64,000 nt of DNA from Akkermansia muciniphila (GTDB lineage Bacteria > Verrucomicrobiota > Verrucomicrobiia > Verrucomicrobiales > Akkermansiaceae): the NCBI GenBank assembly GCA_945888515.1, contig CAMDAD010000005.1, positions 95,490-159,489 of the forward strand. Direction: 5' to 3'. Shown piece after piece: positions 45,259 through 54,055 of the stretch (within the stretch, counting starts at the first letter, position 1; the number at the start of each line of letters is the position of its first letter). The notes under the pieces were generated by a model. It worked only from the letters and a program-made list of their open reading frames with translations. It searched no databases and was not told the origin of the DNA. Both the position numbers and the translations under genes were made by a program.

Positions 45259-45290
45259 AAGGGATTGCAAATCCCTTTCTTTTTTCTCCC
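45259..45290 (+). terminator. Terminator after the histidine kinase (first copy of a repeated terminator)
   Basis: AAGGGATT and AATCCCTT pair around a three-base loop, followed by TCTTTTTTC. The surrounding 31 bases from 45255 match those starting at 51351 in 27 positions, with the differences confined to the loop. Confidence 0.8.
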
Positions 45291-45648
45291 CTTTTTTATA
45301 TACCACTAGAAAAACGACTGATTGGCATTAAAATAATGATTTTTATCGTCGTTTTTCCTCGCCTTTCCCGGTCCTGCTACGTGAAACGAATGATGATCCG
45401 AAAATGACGGCGACAGAACGCACGACTCTCCCCGTATTTCACTCTTTCCACCGCATGTCCGCCCCATCCAAAGCCCCTTCAGAAAACTCCAGCGTCATCT
45501 TCCGCGCCCAAGGTCGCGACTTTGGCCTCACCGATGTGCAGGGGAAAGTCGCGAAGAAAATCTTCGCAAGCACAGGCCACGGACGTTCTCAGTCAGCCTG
45601 CTCTTTTTCTGGGTGCCGCCTTGTTGTCACACCACTTCCTTGCCGTTG
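45291..45648. other. Intergenic region before the esterase-sulfatase cluster
   Basis: About 360 bases between the terminator and the esterase start. A frame at 45404-45649 could encode 81 residues, but it has no recognisable feature, its C-terminal end is unlikely protein sequence (Ser/Arg/Cys-rich), and it overlaps the esterase start. I see no clear promoter. It may hold control elements for the cluster or a decayed gene. Confidence 0.45.
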
Positions 45649-46572
45649 ATGAAACGCACATTCACACTCTTCGTCGCCCTGCTGCTCGCGCCGCTTGCCG
45701 CGTTGCTTGCCGCCGAAAAAGCCAAGGACAAGCTTTCCTCCGGCGAGTATTTCATCAAGCAAACGTGGTCGCAGGAGCAGGATTTTCCGCGCCCTTACCT
45801 CCTCAACATGCCCGCGAATCCAGACAACCGGAAGTTGCCCGTCTTGATCTTTCTGCACGGCAATGGCGGCAACGCCCGGAGTGCGATGGGCGGATTCCTG
45901 AAACAGCACCCCACGATAGCGACGCGCTATGTGACGGTGTTTCCGGAGGGCTATCTGAAAAGCTGGAACATCTGCGGCGAGCGGTCGAAGGCGGATGATC
46001 GACAATTCATCGAAGCGATCATCGAAAAAGTCGCCGCTTGCGATCACATCCAGCTGGACCAGTTCACCGTCATGGGCCACTCGAATGGCGCGGCGTTGGC
46101 GAATCAACTGGCCATCGAGAGTCGCTTGCCGAACATCCGCAACTACGTGACCGCCGTCAGCCCGCTCAATGTGCTGCAACACGACGGGCGGAACTTCAAG
46201 GCCAAGGGCAACGACAGCAGCTACCAGACCGTTGTAACACCCCGGACCGGCCTACGAATCATGAACATTTCGGGAACGGAAGATCACCTGATTCCGTATC
46301 ACGGCGGATCTTCCTTGGTGATACCGGGAAAGAACGGAAAGCTCGGCTTCGTCGCTGCGGAGGAGTCTGTTTTCCAGTGGGCCAAAGCGATGGGATACCG
46401 GGGTGCAAAACAGGAAAAGCCGAGCAGCACCACCGGCAAGCTTGAAATCTTCAGTTACCTCGATGGCTCCATCGTTCACTTCAAGGTCCTGGGCGAAGGT
46501 CACGGCGCGGCGAGCGCGATCGATGAAGCAACCCTGCTGCGCTTTTTGGAGGCCGAACGATCAGCGAAATAG
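45649..46572 (+). CDS. Secreted alpha/beta-hydrolase esterase (LpqC/feruloyl-esterase-like)
   Basis: A 307-residue exported hydrolase. The signal peptide (TFTLFVALLLAPLAAL, cleavage after LLAA) is nearly the same as in the next three genes. The oxyanion-hole segment VLIFLHGNGGNARSAM (65-80) and nucleophile Ser145 in GHSNGAAL identify the LpqC/CE1-like group, as in feruloyl and acetyl-xylan esterases and poly(3-hydroxybutyrate) depolymerases. The acid residue is probably in SGTEDHLIPYHGG and the base His in GEGHGAA near 285. It probably deacylates polysaccharide side chains before the sulfatases act. I chose the ATG at 45649 for the signal peptide. The next gene starts 20 bases after its stop. 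Confidence 0.8.
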   Translation: MKRTFTLFVALLLAPLAALLAAEKAKDKLSSGEYFIKQTWSQEQDFPRPYLLNMPANPDNRKLPVLIFLHGNGGNARSAMGGFLKQHPTIATRYVTVFPEGYLKSWNICGERSKADDRQFIEAIIEKVAACDHIQLDQFTVMGHSNGAALANQLAIESRLPNIRNYVTAVSPLNVLQHDGRNFKAKGNDSSYQTVVTPRTGLRIMNISGTEDHLIPYHGGSSLVIPGKNGKLGFVAAEESVFQWAKAMGYRGAKQEKPSSTTGKLEIFSYLDGSIVHFKVLGEGHGAASAIDEATLLRFLEAERSAK

Positions 46573-46592
46573 ACCAACTCATTGTTACCATC

Positions 46593-47789
46593 ATGAAACA
46601 CACATTCACACTCTTTACCGCTCTTCTTCTCGCGCCGCTGGCATCGCTCTCCGCTGCTGAATCTGCCACCAGCACGGACAAGTTGCCCGCATTTTCCTGG
46701 GAAAAAGTGCCGCAGTATATGCATATCCGCAAAGCCCGGAAGTTCACGGATGATGAGATCAAATACCTGGCGTCGTTTCCCTTATTGACCTTCGAGAAAA
46801 CGACAGGACATAAGGATTTCAATAGCACCGAGGATGGCTCACTCGCTGCCGCCAAGGCCGTGAAGGCGGTAAATCCCTCGACGAAAATTTTATACTATCG
46901 CAATGTGATCGTGCACTATGGCACCTACAAGGCGAATGCAGAAATCGAGAAGATGCCGGGAGCCTTCCTCGTTGGTCGCGATGGAAAAACCAAGCTGGTT
47001 CGCAATGTTTGCGAGGCCTACGACCTGAGCAACCCTAAGGTGCGGGACTGGTGGGTCGACCATGCCAAGCAAATGTGCGCCGATCCCGCAATCGATGGCC
47101 TGTTTTTCGATGGAAACATCAAGGTTCTCTCGCCCGCATACTTGAAGCGTGACATCGGAGATGAGAAAAAAGCCGCCCAACTCGCTGGATACGAGACCAT
47201 GATGGGTGAGGCTAGGAAGGCCTTGGGGCCGGACAAGATCATGCTGGCCAATGTCCTGCGGGTCGGCCAAAGCAAGGATGACGGATTGGAGGCGATCAAG
47301 AGATTCGACGGCTCGTATATCGAAGGCTTTGAACTCGCTGCGACTCAGGAGCAGAAGAAGGATAACGTGGCCAAAGGGATCGAGGCATTTCAAAAAGCGG
47401 CCCGCGATGGATTCATGATTGCATTCACCGCCGGGCTTTCCGAATTAAATGCAGAGGAGGGTGAGCTAAATCCACAGCGCACGGACGAAATCCGCAAAGG
47501 GCTGAGTGGAGATGGCAATCACAGCAAGCGGTTCGAGTATTTGCTCGCACTATTTCTCACCTGCGCGGAGAAACACAGTTACTTTCTCGCTCATGATGGA
47601 TACGGCGCGGAACAAAGCAAAGTTTGGATGAAGCGCCCGCCGGAGTTGGAGCGACCGCTAGGGGAGCCAAAAGGCCCCGCTGTCCGAGACGGATACATCT
47701 ACACCCGGGAATTTGCCCACGCCAAGGTGTGCTTGGATATCGAGAACGAGGTCGGCGAGATCGAGTGGAAGAAGTCTGATATAAAATGA
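46593..47789 (+). CDS. Exported putative glycoside hydrolase (TIM-barrel type, GHL15-like)
   Basis: A 398-residue exported protein whose signal peptide (HTFTLFTALLLAPLASL) is nearly identical to those of its neighbours. Features suggest a (beta/alpha)8 barrel: STKILYYRNVIVHYG near 95-110, NPKVRDWWVDHAKQMCADPA near 145-165, then AIDGLFFDGN (about 165-175), the kind of Asp-ended strand seen in putative glycosidases such as GHL15, and KIMLANVLRVG, YIEGFELA and HSYFLAHDGYG. I do not see a proven catalytic pair; Asp172 in FFDGN and Glu249 in IEGFE are candidates. Context with an esterase and two sulfatases suggests a role in breaking down a sulfated polysaccharide. Confidence 0.6.
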   Translation: MKHTFTLFTALLLAPLASLSAAESATSTDKLPAFSWEKVPQYMHIRKARKFTDDEIKYLASFPLLTFEKTTGHKDFNSTEDGSLAAAKAVKAVNPSTKILYYRNVIVHYGTYKANAEIEKMPGAFLVGRDGKTKLVRNVCEAYDLSNPKVRDWWVDHAKQMCADPAIDGLFFDGNIKVLSPAYLKRDIGDEKKAAQLAGYETMMGEARKALGPDKIMLANVLRVGQSKDDGLEAIKRFDGSYIEGFELAATQEQKKDNVAKGIEAFQKAARDGFMIAFTAGLSELNAEEGELNPQRTDEIRKGLSGDGNHSKRFEYLLALFLTCAEKHSYFLAHDGYGAEQSKVWMKRPPELERPLGEPKGPAVRDGYIYTREFAHAKVCLDIENEVGEIEWKKSDIK

Positions 47790-47804
47790 GCTCCTTAAGA
47801 GGGG

Positions 47805-47828
47805 ATTTAACAATTTAACAATTTAACG
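47805..47828 (+). repeat. Three tandem copies of an 8-base AT-rich unit
   Basis: ATTTAACA twice, then ATTTAACG, in the 63 bases between the putative glycosidase and the first sulfatase, just upstream of an AGGAAA Shine-Dalgarno. It could vary by slippage or simply be an AT-rich, unstructured ribosome-entry spacer. Confidence 0.7.
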
Positions 47829-47852
47829 AAACAATCAAGGAAAGCTAGCGCC

Positions 47853-49769
47853 ATGAAACACACCCTCACCCTCATCACCTCTATCCTGCTCGTGCCGCTG
47901 GCGGCCCTCGCCGCGGACCGACCCAACATCGTGCTGATTCTCGCCGATGACCTCGGCGCCCGCGACTTGGGGTGCTTTGGCAGCACCTATTACGAAACGC
48001 CGAACATCGACCGCCTCGCCTCGCGTGGCGTGCGCTTGACCAACGCCTACGCCGCCAGTCCGCTCTGCTCGCCTACGCGCTCGAGCATCATGGTCGGGCA
48101 GAACCCCGCGCGCACCGGCATCACCGCCCCGGGCTGCCACCTCCCGAAAGTGACCCTCAAAAAGCAGCTCTTGTCGGGTCACGCGCGCGTAAACGTCGCG
48201 AACTCGGTCACTCGTCTGAAGCCCGACTACTATACCCTCGCCAAGGCACTGAAGGGCGCGGGCTACGCCACCGGTCATTTTGGAAAGTGGCACCTCGGGC
48301 ACAACATGGCTCCCGGCGACGCCTACGAACCCAAGGATCAAGGCTTCGACGTGGACTGGCCGCACGTCCCGCGGGCTGCGGGTCCCGGCGGAGGCTATTT
48401 CGCGCCGTGGAGCAAGTTCATCACCGACCCCGCGATCAAGGACGAGGCCGGCCGCCACGTTGACGAGCGCATGGCCGACGAGGCGGGCAAGTTCATCCTC
48501 GCCAGTAAGGGCCGACCGTTCTTCATCAACTTCTGGCTGTTCTCTGTCCACTCGCCCTGGAACGCACGCACGGACTACATCGAGCACTTCAAGAAGAAGA
48601 CCGACCCCGCCAATCCGCAGAAGAACCCGCTCTACGCCGCCATGGTCAAGAGCATGGACGACAGCGTGGGGCGCCTCCTGCGCCACCTCGATGAGTCGGG
48701 CGAAGCCGAAAACACCCTCATCATCTTCTGGTCCGACAACGGCGGTTACGCCTACCCGCCCAAGACGACCGACCCCGAGGGCTACGCCGAGATTCCCGCC
48801 ACCAGCAACCTGCCCTTCCGCAGCGGCAAGGCGTCGATCTACGAAGGCGGCACGCGCGAACCCGGCATCGTCGTCTGGCCCGGCAAGGCGAAGCCCGGCA
48901 CCACCGCCGATTTCCTCATGCAGTCCACCGACCTCTACCCGACCATCCTCGCGGCGTGCGGCGTGGCGCCCAAGGCCGGCCAGAAGACCGACGGCTTCGA
49001 CCAGTTGCCTGCGCTCAAGGGCGGACAGTCCCCGCGGACGCACGTCTTCTGCCACTTCCCGCACGGCGACGCCCCGCGCGACGCCGTCATGGACGGCTTC
49101 TACGCCGGTTCCTACATCCGCGAGGGCGACCTCAAGCTCATCCGCTTCTTCGCGCGGGCCGACGACGGCTCCGACGAACTCGAACTCTACGACCTCTCCA
49201 AGGACCCCGGCGAACGCCACAACCTCGCCAAAGAGAAGCCCGAGGTCGCCTCCAAGCTCAACGATCTGCTGCAGCGCCACCTAGTGGACAACGCGGCGGT
49301 CATCCCGAAGCTCAATCCCAACTTCGGCAAGGCCGCAACGAACATCAAAGCTGCCCCCAAGAAGAAATCGGCCGCGCCGGACGAGCTCCCCGGCGGATGG
49401 AGGAACCGGGCCGGGGCGGCCACCGTCCGCGACGGCTTCCTCAGCGTCCAATCGAAGGGGGGCAACTCCTTCCTCGGCATCGCCGCCGGACTGAGCAACG
49501 GCACCGCCCGCTTCTCATTCCGCGTCCGCGCGCCGCAGGCTGGTGAAGGAAAAGTCACTCTGCTCAACGAGGCGGGCACCACCGAGACGCTCTCCATGCC
49601 TTACAAGGTGGCGGGCGAATCTGAGTGGGAGACCGTGACCCTCGAGCTGCCCGTCAAGGAAAAGGCCGGCATCCTGAGACTCTATCTCCCCTCGGGATCC
49701 GCGACCGTTGAACTCGACGACATCGTCCTCACCCCGCCCCAAGGCAAACCACGCCGCTGGAACTTCTGA
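47853..49769 (+). CDS. Exported Cys-type sulfatase, GC-rich, with C-terminal beta domain
   Basis: A 638-residue sulfatase that hydrolyses sulfate esters, probably of algal or animal polysaccharide. After the shared signal peptide (HTLTLITSILLVPLAAL), RPNIVLILADDLGARDLG (23-40) carries the calcium-binding Asp pair, and LCSPTRSS has Cys72 in the CxPxR motif converted to formylglycine, so a maturation enzyme is needed. The GKWHLGH motif near 143-149 and the catalytic region IIFWSDNGGYAYPP follow. Residues 505-638 form an additional beta-sandwich-like domain. The gene is much richer in GC than its neighbours and reads open in several frames, including a long antisense frame, suggesting separate ancestry. 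AGGAAA precedes the ATG. Confidence 0.9.
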   Translation: MKHTLTLITSILLVPLAALAADRPNIVLILADDLGARDLGCFGSTYYETPNIDRLASRGVRLTNAYAASPLCSPTRSSIMVGQNPARTGITAPGCHLPKVTLKKQLLSGHARVNVANSVTRLKPDYYTLAKALKGAGYATGHFGKWHLGHNMAPGDAYEPKDQGFDVDWPHVPRAAGPGGGYFAPWSKFITDPAIKDEAGRHVDERMADEAGKFILASKGRPFFINFWLFSVHSPWNARTDYIEHFKKKTDPANPQKNPLYAAMVKSMDDSVGRLLRHLDESGEAENTLIIFWSDNGGYAYPPKTTDPEGYAEIPATSNLPFRSGKASIYEGGTREPGIVVWPGKAKPGTTADFLMQSTDLYPTILAACGVAPKAGQKTDGFDQLPALKGGQSPRTHVFCHFPHGDAPRDAVMDGFYAGSYIREGDLKLIRFFARADDGSDELELYDLSKDPGERHNLAKEKPEVASKLNDLLQRHLVDNAAVIPKLNPNFGKAATNIKAAPKKKSAAPDELPGGWRNRAGAATVRDGFLSVQSKGGNSFLGIAAGLSNGTARFSFRVRAPQAGEGKVTLLNEAGTTETLSMPYKVAGESEWETVTLELPVKEKAGILRLYLPSGSATVELDDIVLTPPQGKPRRWNF

Positions 49770-49771
49770 CC

Positions 49772-51325
49772 ATGCAACACACCCTCACACTCCTCACCGC
49801 CCTGCTGCTCGCGCCACTGGCCGCGCTGCACGCCGCCGATGCTACCAAGCCCAACATCGTCTTCATCTACGCCGACGACTGGGGCTGGGGCGATCTGTCC
49901 TGTCACGGCAACACGTGGCTGAAAACCCCACGCCTCGATAAACTGGCCAGTGAGGGCATTGATTTTCAGCAGTTCAATGTGCTCAGTCCGGTCTGCTCGC
50001 CCAGTCGTGCGGCGGCCATGACGGGGCGTTTTCCAGGTCGCTTGGGAATCAATACGGTCTTCGGTGTCAGCAAGCCACCAGAGATGCCAGACTGGTTAGA
50101 CCCTAGCGCGCCCATGATACCCCGCCTACTTAAGGCAGCGGGCTATCGGATCGGCCACTTCGGCAAATGGCATCTGGGGGAGGGGACGCCGACCATGGCG
50201 GACTACGGCATTGACGAGTCGGCGGTCTATCACGGGCCGGGGCCGAAAGTCGGACCCTCAGGGAACGATATTCCCAATCAGGCGGTGAAGTTCATCGAGG
50301 CAAACAAAGACCGTCCGTTCTACGTGAACGTGTGGCTGCATGAGAGCCATCTGGCCCACACTCCCTCGGCTGAATCCATGGAGAAATGGAAACATCTCGA
50401 CCCTCGGCAACAGGTCTATGCGGCGGTCATCAGCGACGGCGACAACAAGGTCGGCATGATCCTCGATGCGCTGGAGCGCTGCGGAATCGCGCAGAACACC
50501 CTGGTGGTTTTTTCCAGCGATAACGGCCCGGCAAAACTCAAGGAGGGCGACAAAGGCGAACTCGGCAAGTATCGCAGCCACTACAACATCGGTGAAACCG
50601 GCGGCTTGCGGGGACAAAAGACCAGTCTCTTCGAAGGTGGCGTGCGCGTGCCGTTCATCGTGCGGTGGCCGGACCAGGCTCCGGCCGGCTTGAAAAATGA
50701 CGCCACGGTCCTAACGGCGGTGGATTTGCTCCCGACGTTCTGCGCCGCTGCCGGAGTCACCCCGCCGCCGGATGCTCATGGCGACGGAGAAAATTTGCTC
50801 CCGGCTCTCAAGGGCGAATCCGTCCTGCGCACCCGACCGATTTTCTGGCGGATCAACGGCAACAAAAAGGACCCTAACTTCTGGCCTGATTTGGCGGTGC
50901 GAGACGGGGATTGGAAACTGGTGACGACCTTCGACGGCCAGAAGGTAGAACTGCACAACTTGAAATCGAACCGCGCCGAAGACGTCGCCAAAGATCAGTC
51001 AAAGGATCATCCCGAAGTCGTCGCGCGCCTGACCAAGCTGGCGCTCGATTGGAAAGCGACACTGCCCACCAAGGCAGATCCAAGCTGTGTGGCAAAACCA
51101 CAGGAAGGCGGGCCGGAAAAGCTCTCGGAAACGGCAACACCCACCAAAGACCGCAATATTCCCTTCAATCGCTGGGATACCAGCAAAGACGGCGTCCTCA
51201 CGCTCGATGAATACAAAGCCGGACAAAACGGCGGCGCAACTCTCGAAGCCCGTTTCAAGAACTTTGACAAAAACAGTGACGGCAAGCTGAGCCGCGAGGA
51301 GTTCGTCGGCCCGAAGGCGAAGTAA
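49772..51325 (+). CDS. Exported Cys-type sulfatase with C-terminal EF-hands
   Basis: A 517-residue sulfatase with the shared signal peptide (HTLTLLTALLLAPLAAL). Calcium ligands lie in FIYADDWGWGDLSCHGN (31-47) and Cys75 in VCSPSRAAAMTGR is the formylglycine precursor. GKWHLGEGTP and VFSSDNGPAKL are further family motifs. The C-terminus adds two EF-hand loops, DTSKDGVLTLDE and DKNSDGKLSREE, a common module in planctomycete and verrucomicrobial sulfatases. The start codon is two bases after the stop of the preceding sulfatase, so expression is coupled. A terminator follows 29 bases past its stop, closing the cluster. Confidence 0.9.
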   Translation: MQHTLTLLTALLLAPLAALHAADATKPNIVFIYADDWGWGDLSCHGNTWLKTPRLDKLASEGIDFQQFNVLSPVCSPSRAAAMTGRFPGRLGINTVFGVSKPPEMPDWLDPSAPMIPRLLKAAGYRIGHFGKWHLGEGTPTMADYGIDESAVYHGPGPKVGPSGNDIPNQAVKFIEANKDRPFYVNVWLHESHLAHTPSAESMEKWKHLDPRQQVYAAVISDGDNKVGMILDALERCGIAQNTLVVFSSDNGPAKLKEGDKGELGKYRSHYNIGETGGLRGQKTSLFEGGVRVPFIVRWPDQAPAGLKNDATVLTAVDLLPTFCAAAGVTPPPDAHGDGENLLPALKGESVLRTRPIFWRINGNKKDPNFWPDLAVRDGDWKLVTTFDGQKVELHNLKSNRAEDVAKDQSKDHPEVVARLTKLALDWKATLPTKADPSCVAKPQEGGPEKLSETATPTKDRNIPFNRWDTSKDGVLTLDEYKAGQNGGATLEARFKNFDKNSDGKLSREEFVGPKAK

Positions 51326-51354
51326 CTTCCGGCACAATCTGACCGAATCAGGAG

Positions 51355-51382
51355 AAGGGATTTGCCATCCCTTTCTTTTTTA
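51355..51382 (+). terminator. Terminator after the second sulfatase (second copy of a repeated terminator)
   Basis: AAGGGAT and ATCCCTT pair around five bases, followed by TCTTTTTTA. The surrounding 31 bases nearly repeat those at 45255. About 260 bases with no called gene lie between it and murI; they contain a weak second similarity to the 45301-45323 region at 51423-51445. Confidence 0.8.
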
Positions 51383-51639
51383 TCTCACCTTCGAAAATCA
51401 AAAAAAACGCTGCCACGGAGGATGCCACTACAAAAACGATTTATCCTCACTCTACTCACCAAGCCAGAAATTTCCCCTCATCGATTTCTAATGCTCCATG
51501 GCACGGGAAAAAATCCGGGCCCTTTGGAGTGGGATGCGATGGGATTGTGTGTGCTCACTTTTCTTTCGTTTGAGCGCCGTGGTTGCTCTTCTTCGTTTTC
51601 CCGCTTGGCGGTGAGGAGCATCTCGTATAAGCAGGGTGC

Positions 51640-52437
51640 GTGAACAATAGCGCCTTGGGCATTTTTGATTCGGGGGTGGGGGGATTGACGGTCGTGCGTG
51701 CCGTGCAAGAACTTCTGCCTGCGGAAAACATCGTGTATCTCGGCGATACCGCGCGGGTGCCCTATGGCTCGAAGTCGCCGGAGACGATTCGCCGATTTTC
51801 CGATGAGGATGTGCGCTACCTTCTCACGCAGCAGGTGAAGGCCATCGTGGTGGCGTGCAATACCGCCACGGCCCATGCGCTGCCGATGTTGCAGGAGCGC
51901 TATCAGATTCCCATCGTCGGGGTGATCGAGGCGGGGGTAGAGGCGGTGTTAGCTGATCCTGAGGCGCAGCGTGTGGGCATCATCGCCACTCGCGGAACAA
52001 TCGCTTCGCATGCGTATCAGCACGCACTCGCACAACGCCGCACAGGTATGGTGATCGTGGAGCAGGCTACGCCCTTACTCGTACCTCTGATCGAGGAGAA
52101 TTGGATTGAGCATCCGGCCACGCGGCAGGTCTTGGATACCTATTTGCAGCCCCTGTTAGAGAAGCAAATTGATACGCTTTTGTTAGCTTGTACGCACTAC
52201 CCGCTGCTGGTTCCGATTTTACAAGAAATGATCGGCGACCGCGTTCGTATTGTCGATTCCGCCAGCACTTGCGCCCTGCACTTGCAGCACGAACTGATGC
52301 GGCGTGCAATGCTGGCGGAACCGGAAAGAGCGGGCACTCTTTCCATTGCCCTGACCGACCTGTCGGATCAATTTGAAGTGCTGGCGAAGCGCTTTTTGCG
52401 TAAATGTCCGCCACACATCACAAGGGTGGAGCTTTGA
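51640..52437 (+). CDS. murI: Glutamate racemase
   Basis: A 265-residue cofactor-independent racemase that makes D-glutamate for peptidoglycan. The pair of catalytic cysteines is readable: Cys73 in VVACNTATA and Cys184 in LLACTHYPLL. FDSGVGGLTVVRAVQELLP (9-27) and YLGDTARVPYGSKS (33-46) are family motifs. The start is a GTG at 51640 with AGCAGGG shortly upstream. proS follows after a gap of about 80 bases. Confidence 0.95.
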   Translation: MNNSALGIFDSGVGGLTVVRAVQELLPAENIVYLGDTARVPYGSKSPETIRRFSDEDVRYLLTQQVKAIVVACNTATAHALPMLQERYQIPIVGVIEAGVEAVLADPEAQRVGIIATRGTIASHAYQHALAQRRTGMVIVEQATPLLVPLIEENWIEHPATRQVLDTYLQPLLEKQIDTLLLACTHYPLLVPILQEMIGDRVRIVDSASTCALHLQHELMRRAMLAEPERAGTLSIALTDLSDQFEVLAKRFLRKCPPHITRVEL

Positions 52438-52516
52438 GCAGATCAGGTAAGAGATCGGTGGTGCAAAAAAAGCCGTGATTTTTGTCGAGACGAGTGATAC
52501 CGTGCGGCCCCGCATC

Positions 52517-54046
52517 ATGTCGAACGCCCCAACTGCCATCACCCCGACCCGCCGCGAAAATTTTCCTGAATGGTATCAGCAAGTCATTCGTGGAGCCGAC
52601 CTTGCGGAAAATTCCGAAACGCGCGGCTGCATGGTCATCAAACCATGGGGCTACGGGATTTGGGAGTTGATCCAGCAACAACTGGATCGGCGGTTCAAGG
52701 CAACCGGTCACCAGAACGCATACTTTCCGCTTCTCATTCCGCTCTCGTATCTCGAAAAGGAAGCCGATCACGCCGAGGGCTTCGCCACGGAATGTGCTGT
52801 CGTCACGCATCATCGCTTGGAAGCACATAAGGATCCAGAGACAGGTAAAACGCGCATGATTCCCACAGGGAAATTGGATGAACCCTACGTGATTCGCCCT
52901 ACGTCGGAGACGATCATCGGCGCGGCCTTTGCGCGCTGGGTGAATTCCTATCGCGACCTGCCGCTGCTCATCAATCAGTGGGCGAACGTCATGCGCTGGG
53001 AAATGCGTCCGCGTATGTTCCTGCGCACGGCGGAATTCCTTTGGCAGGAAGGGCACACCGCGCATGAGACACGCGACGAAGCGATCGAGGAAACGCGCCT
53101 CATGCATCGTGAATACGAGGCTTTCCTACGCGATCACCTCGCCATCCCTGTAATCCCCGGTGAAAAAACCGAAAACGAGCGATTCCCCGGTGCCGAGATG
53201 ACACTCACGGTGGAGGCCATGGTGCAGGACCTCAAGGCGATTCAGGCTGGCACCTCGCATTACCTCGGCCAAAATTTCTCCAAAGCTCAGGACATCAAAT
53301 TCACTGGACGTGATGGTTCGATTCAGCATGTTCATACGACTTCTTGGGGTGTCTCCACCCGCATGATCGGCACTCTGATCATGGCGCATTCGGATGACGA
53401 CGGTCTCATACTGCCGCCGCGTGCGGCCACGCAACAAATCGTCATCATTCCCGTCACTCCCAAAGAGGATAGCAAACAAGCGGTGATCGATGCCTGCCAA
53501 GCCCTAGCCAGCACGCTGCGCAATCAATCTTATCATGGTGACTCTTTGCGCGTACATGTTGACACCCGCGACGTGGGCGGTGGCGTAAAAAAATGGGACT
53601 GGGTGAAAAAAGGTGTGCCTATTCGCATCGAGATTGGTCCTCGTGATCTAGAGTCGCGCAAAGTGGCGCTCTGTCGTCGCGATGAAGCCTCGAGCGAAAA
53701 ATCATTCCTTGATAAAGAAGAATTCCTCAGCAATGCCGTTGAAATTCTTGCATCGATTCATCAGACGTTGCTCGCGCGCGCTACCACATTACGCGACGAA
53801 AACATCCATTATTGCGATGATCTCGATGCCTTCCACGCTCACTGGAGCAAGGAAAATCCCGGTTGGCTGCTGACCCCCTGGGAGGGCAGCGCGGAGCAGG
53901 AAGAGACCATCGCCAAACAACACAAAATCACGATCCGCTGTCTGCCCTTGGCGGATGTGCCCTTGCCGCAAAAACCAACCGATGCCGACTGTCTTCTCAC
54001 CGGAAAAAGCACCACACGCTTTGCCATTTGGGGTCGCAGCTACTAA
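52517..54046 (+). CDS. proS: Prolyl-tRNA synthetase, short (archaeal/eukaryotic-like) form
   Basis: A 509-residue class II synthetase that charges tRNA-Pro. The N-terminus (TRRENFPEWYQQVIRGADLA), motif 1 region GYGIWELIQQQLDRRFK, motif 2 VMRWEMRPRMFLRTAEFLWQ and motif 3 segment IQHVHTTSWGVSTRMIG are present. Length and motifs fit the ProS3/archaeal-like type, which lacks the editing insertion of E. coli-type ProRS. The anticodon-binding domain is at about 315-420 and the C-terminal region follows. I chose the ATG at 52517; an upstream in-frame start at 52475 would add residues unlike the family. A small membrane-protein gene begins nine bases past the stop. Confidence 0.95.
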   Translation: MSNAPTAITPTRRENFPEWYQQVIRGADLAENSETRGCMVIKPWGYGIWELIQQQLDRRFKATGHQNAYFPLLIPLSYLEKEADHAEGFATECAVVTHHRLEAHKDPETGKTRMIPTGKLDEPYVIRPTSETIIGAAFARWVNSYRDLPLLINQWANVMRWEMRPRMFLRTAEFLWQEGHTAHETRDEAIEETRLMHREYEAFLRDHLAIPVIPGEKTENERFPGAEMTLTVEAMVQDLKAIQAGTSHYLGQNFSKAQDIKFTGRDGSIQHVHTTSWGVSTRMIGTLIMAHSDDDGLILPPRAATQQIVIIPVTPKEDSKQAVIDACQALASTLRNQSYHGDSLRVHVDTRDVGGGVKKWDWVKKGVPIRIEIGPRDLESRKVALCRRDEASSEKSFLDKEEFLSNAVEILASIHQTLLARATTLRDENIHYCDDLDAFHAHWSKENPGWLLTPWEGSAEQEETIAKQHKITIRCLPLADVPLPQKPTDADCLLTGKSTTRFAIWGRSY

Positions 54047-54055
54047 CAAGATTCG

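Noticed and set aside
45404..45649. An 81-codon frame before the esterase
   Set aside because: No motif, an improbable C-terminus, and it overlaps the esterase start. A decayed gene remains possible.
47835..49280. A 481-codon frame antisense to the first sulfatase
   Set aside because: It exists because the sulfatase is GC-rich and rarely forms stops on the other strand. It is Gly/Val/Arg/Glu-rich without motifs, and the sulfatase on the plus strand has all family signatures.
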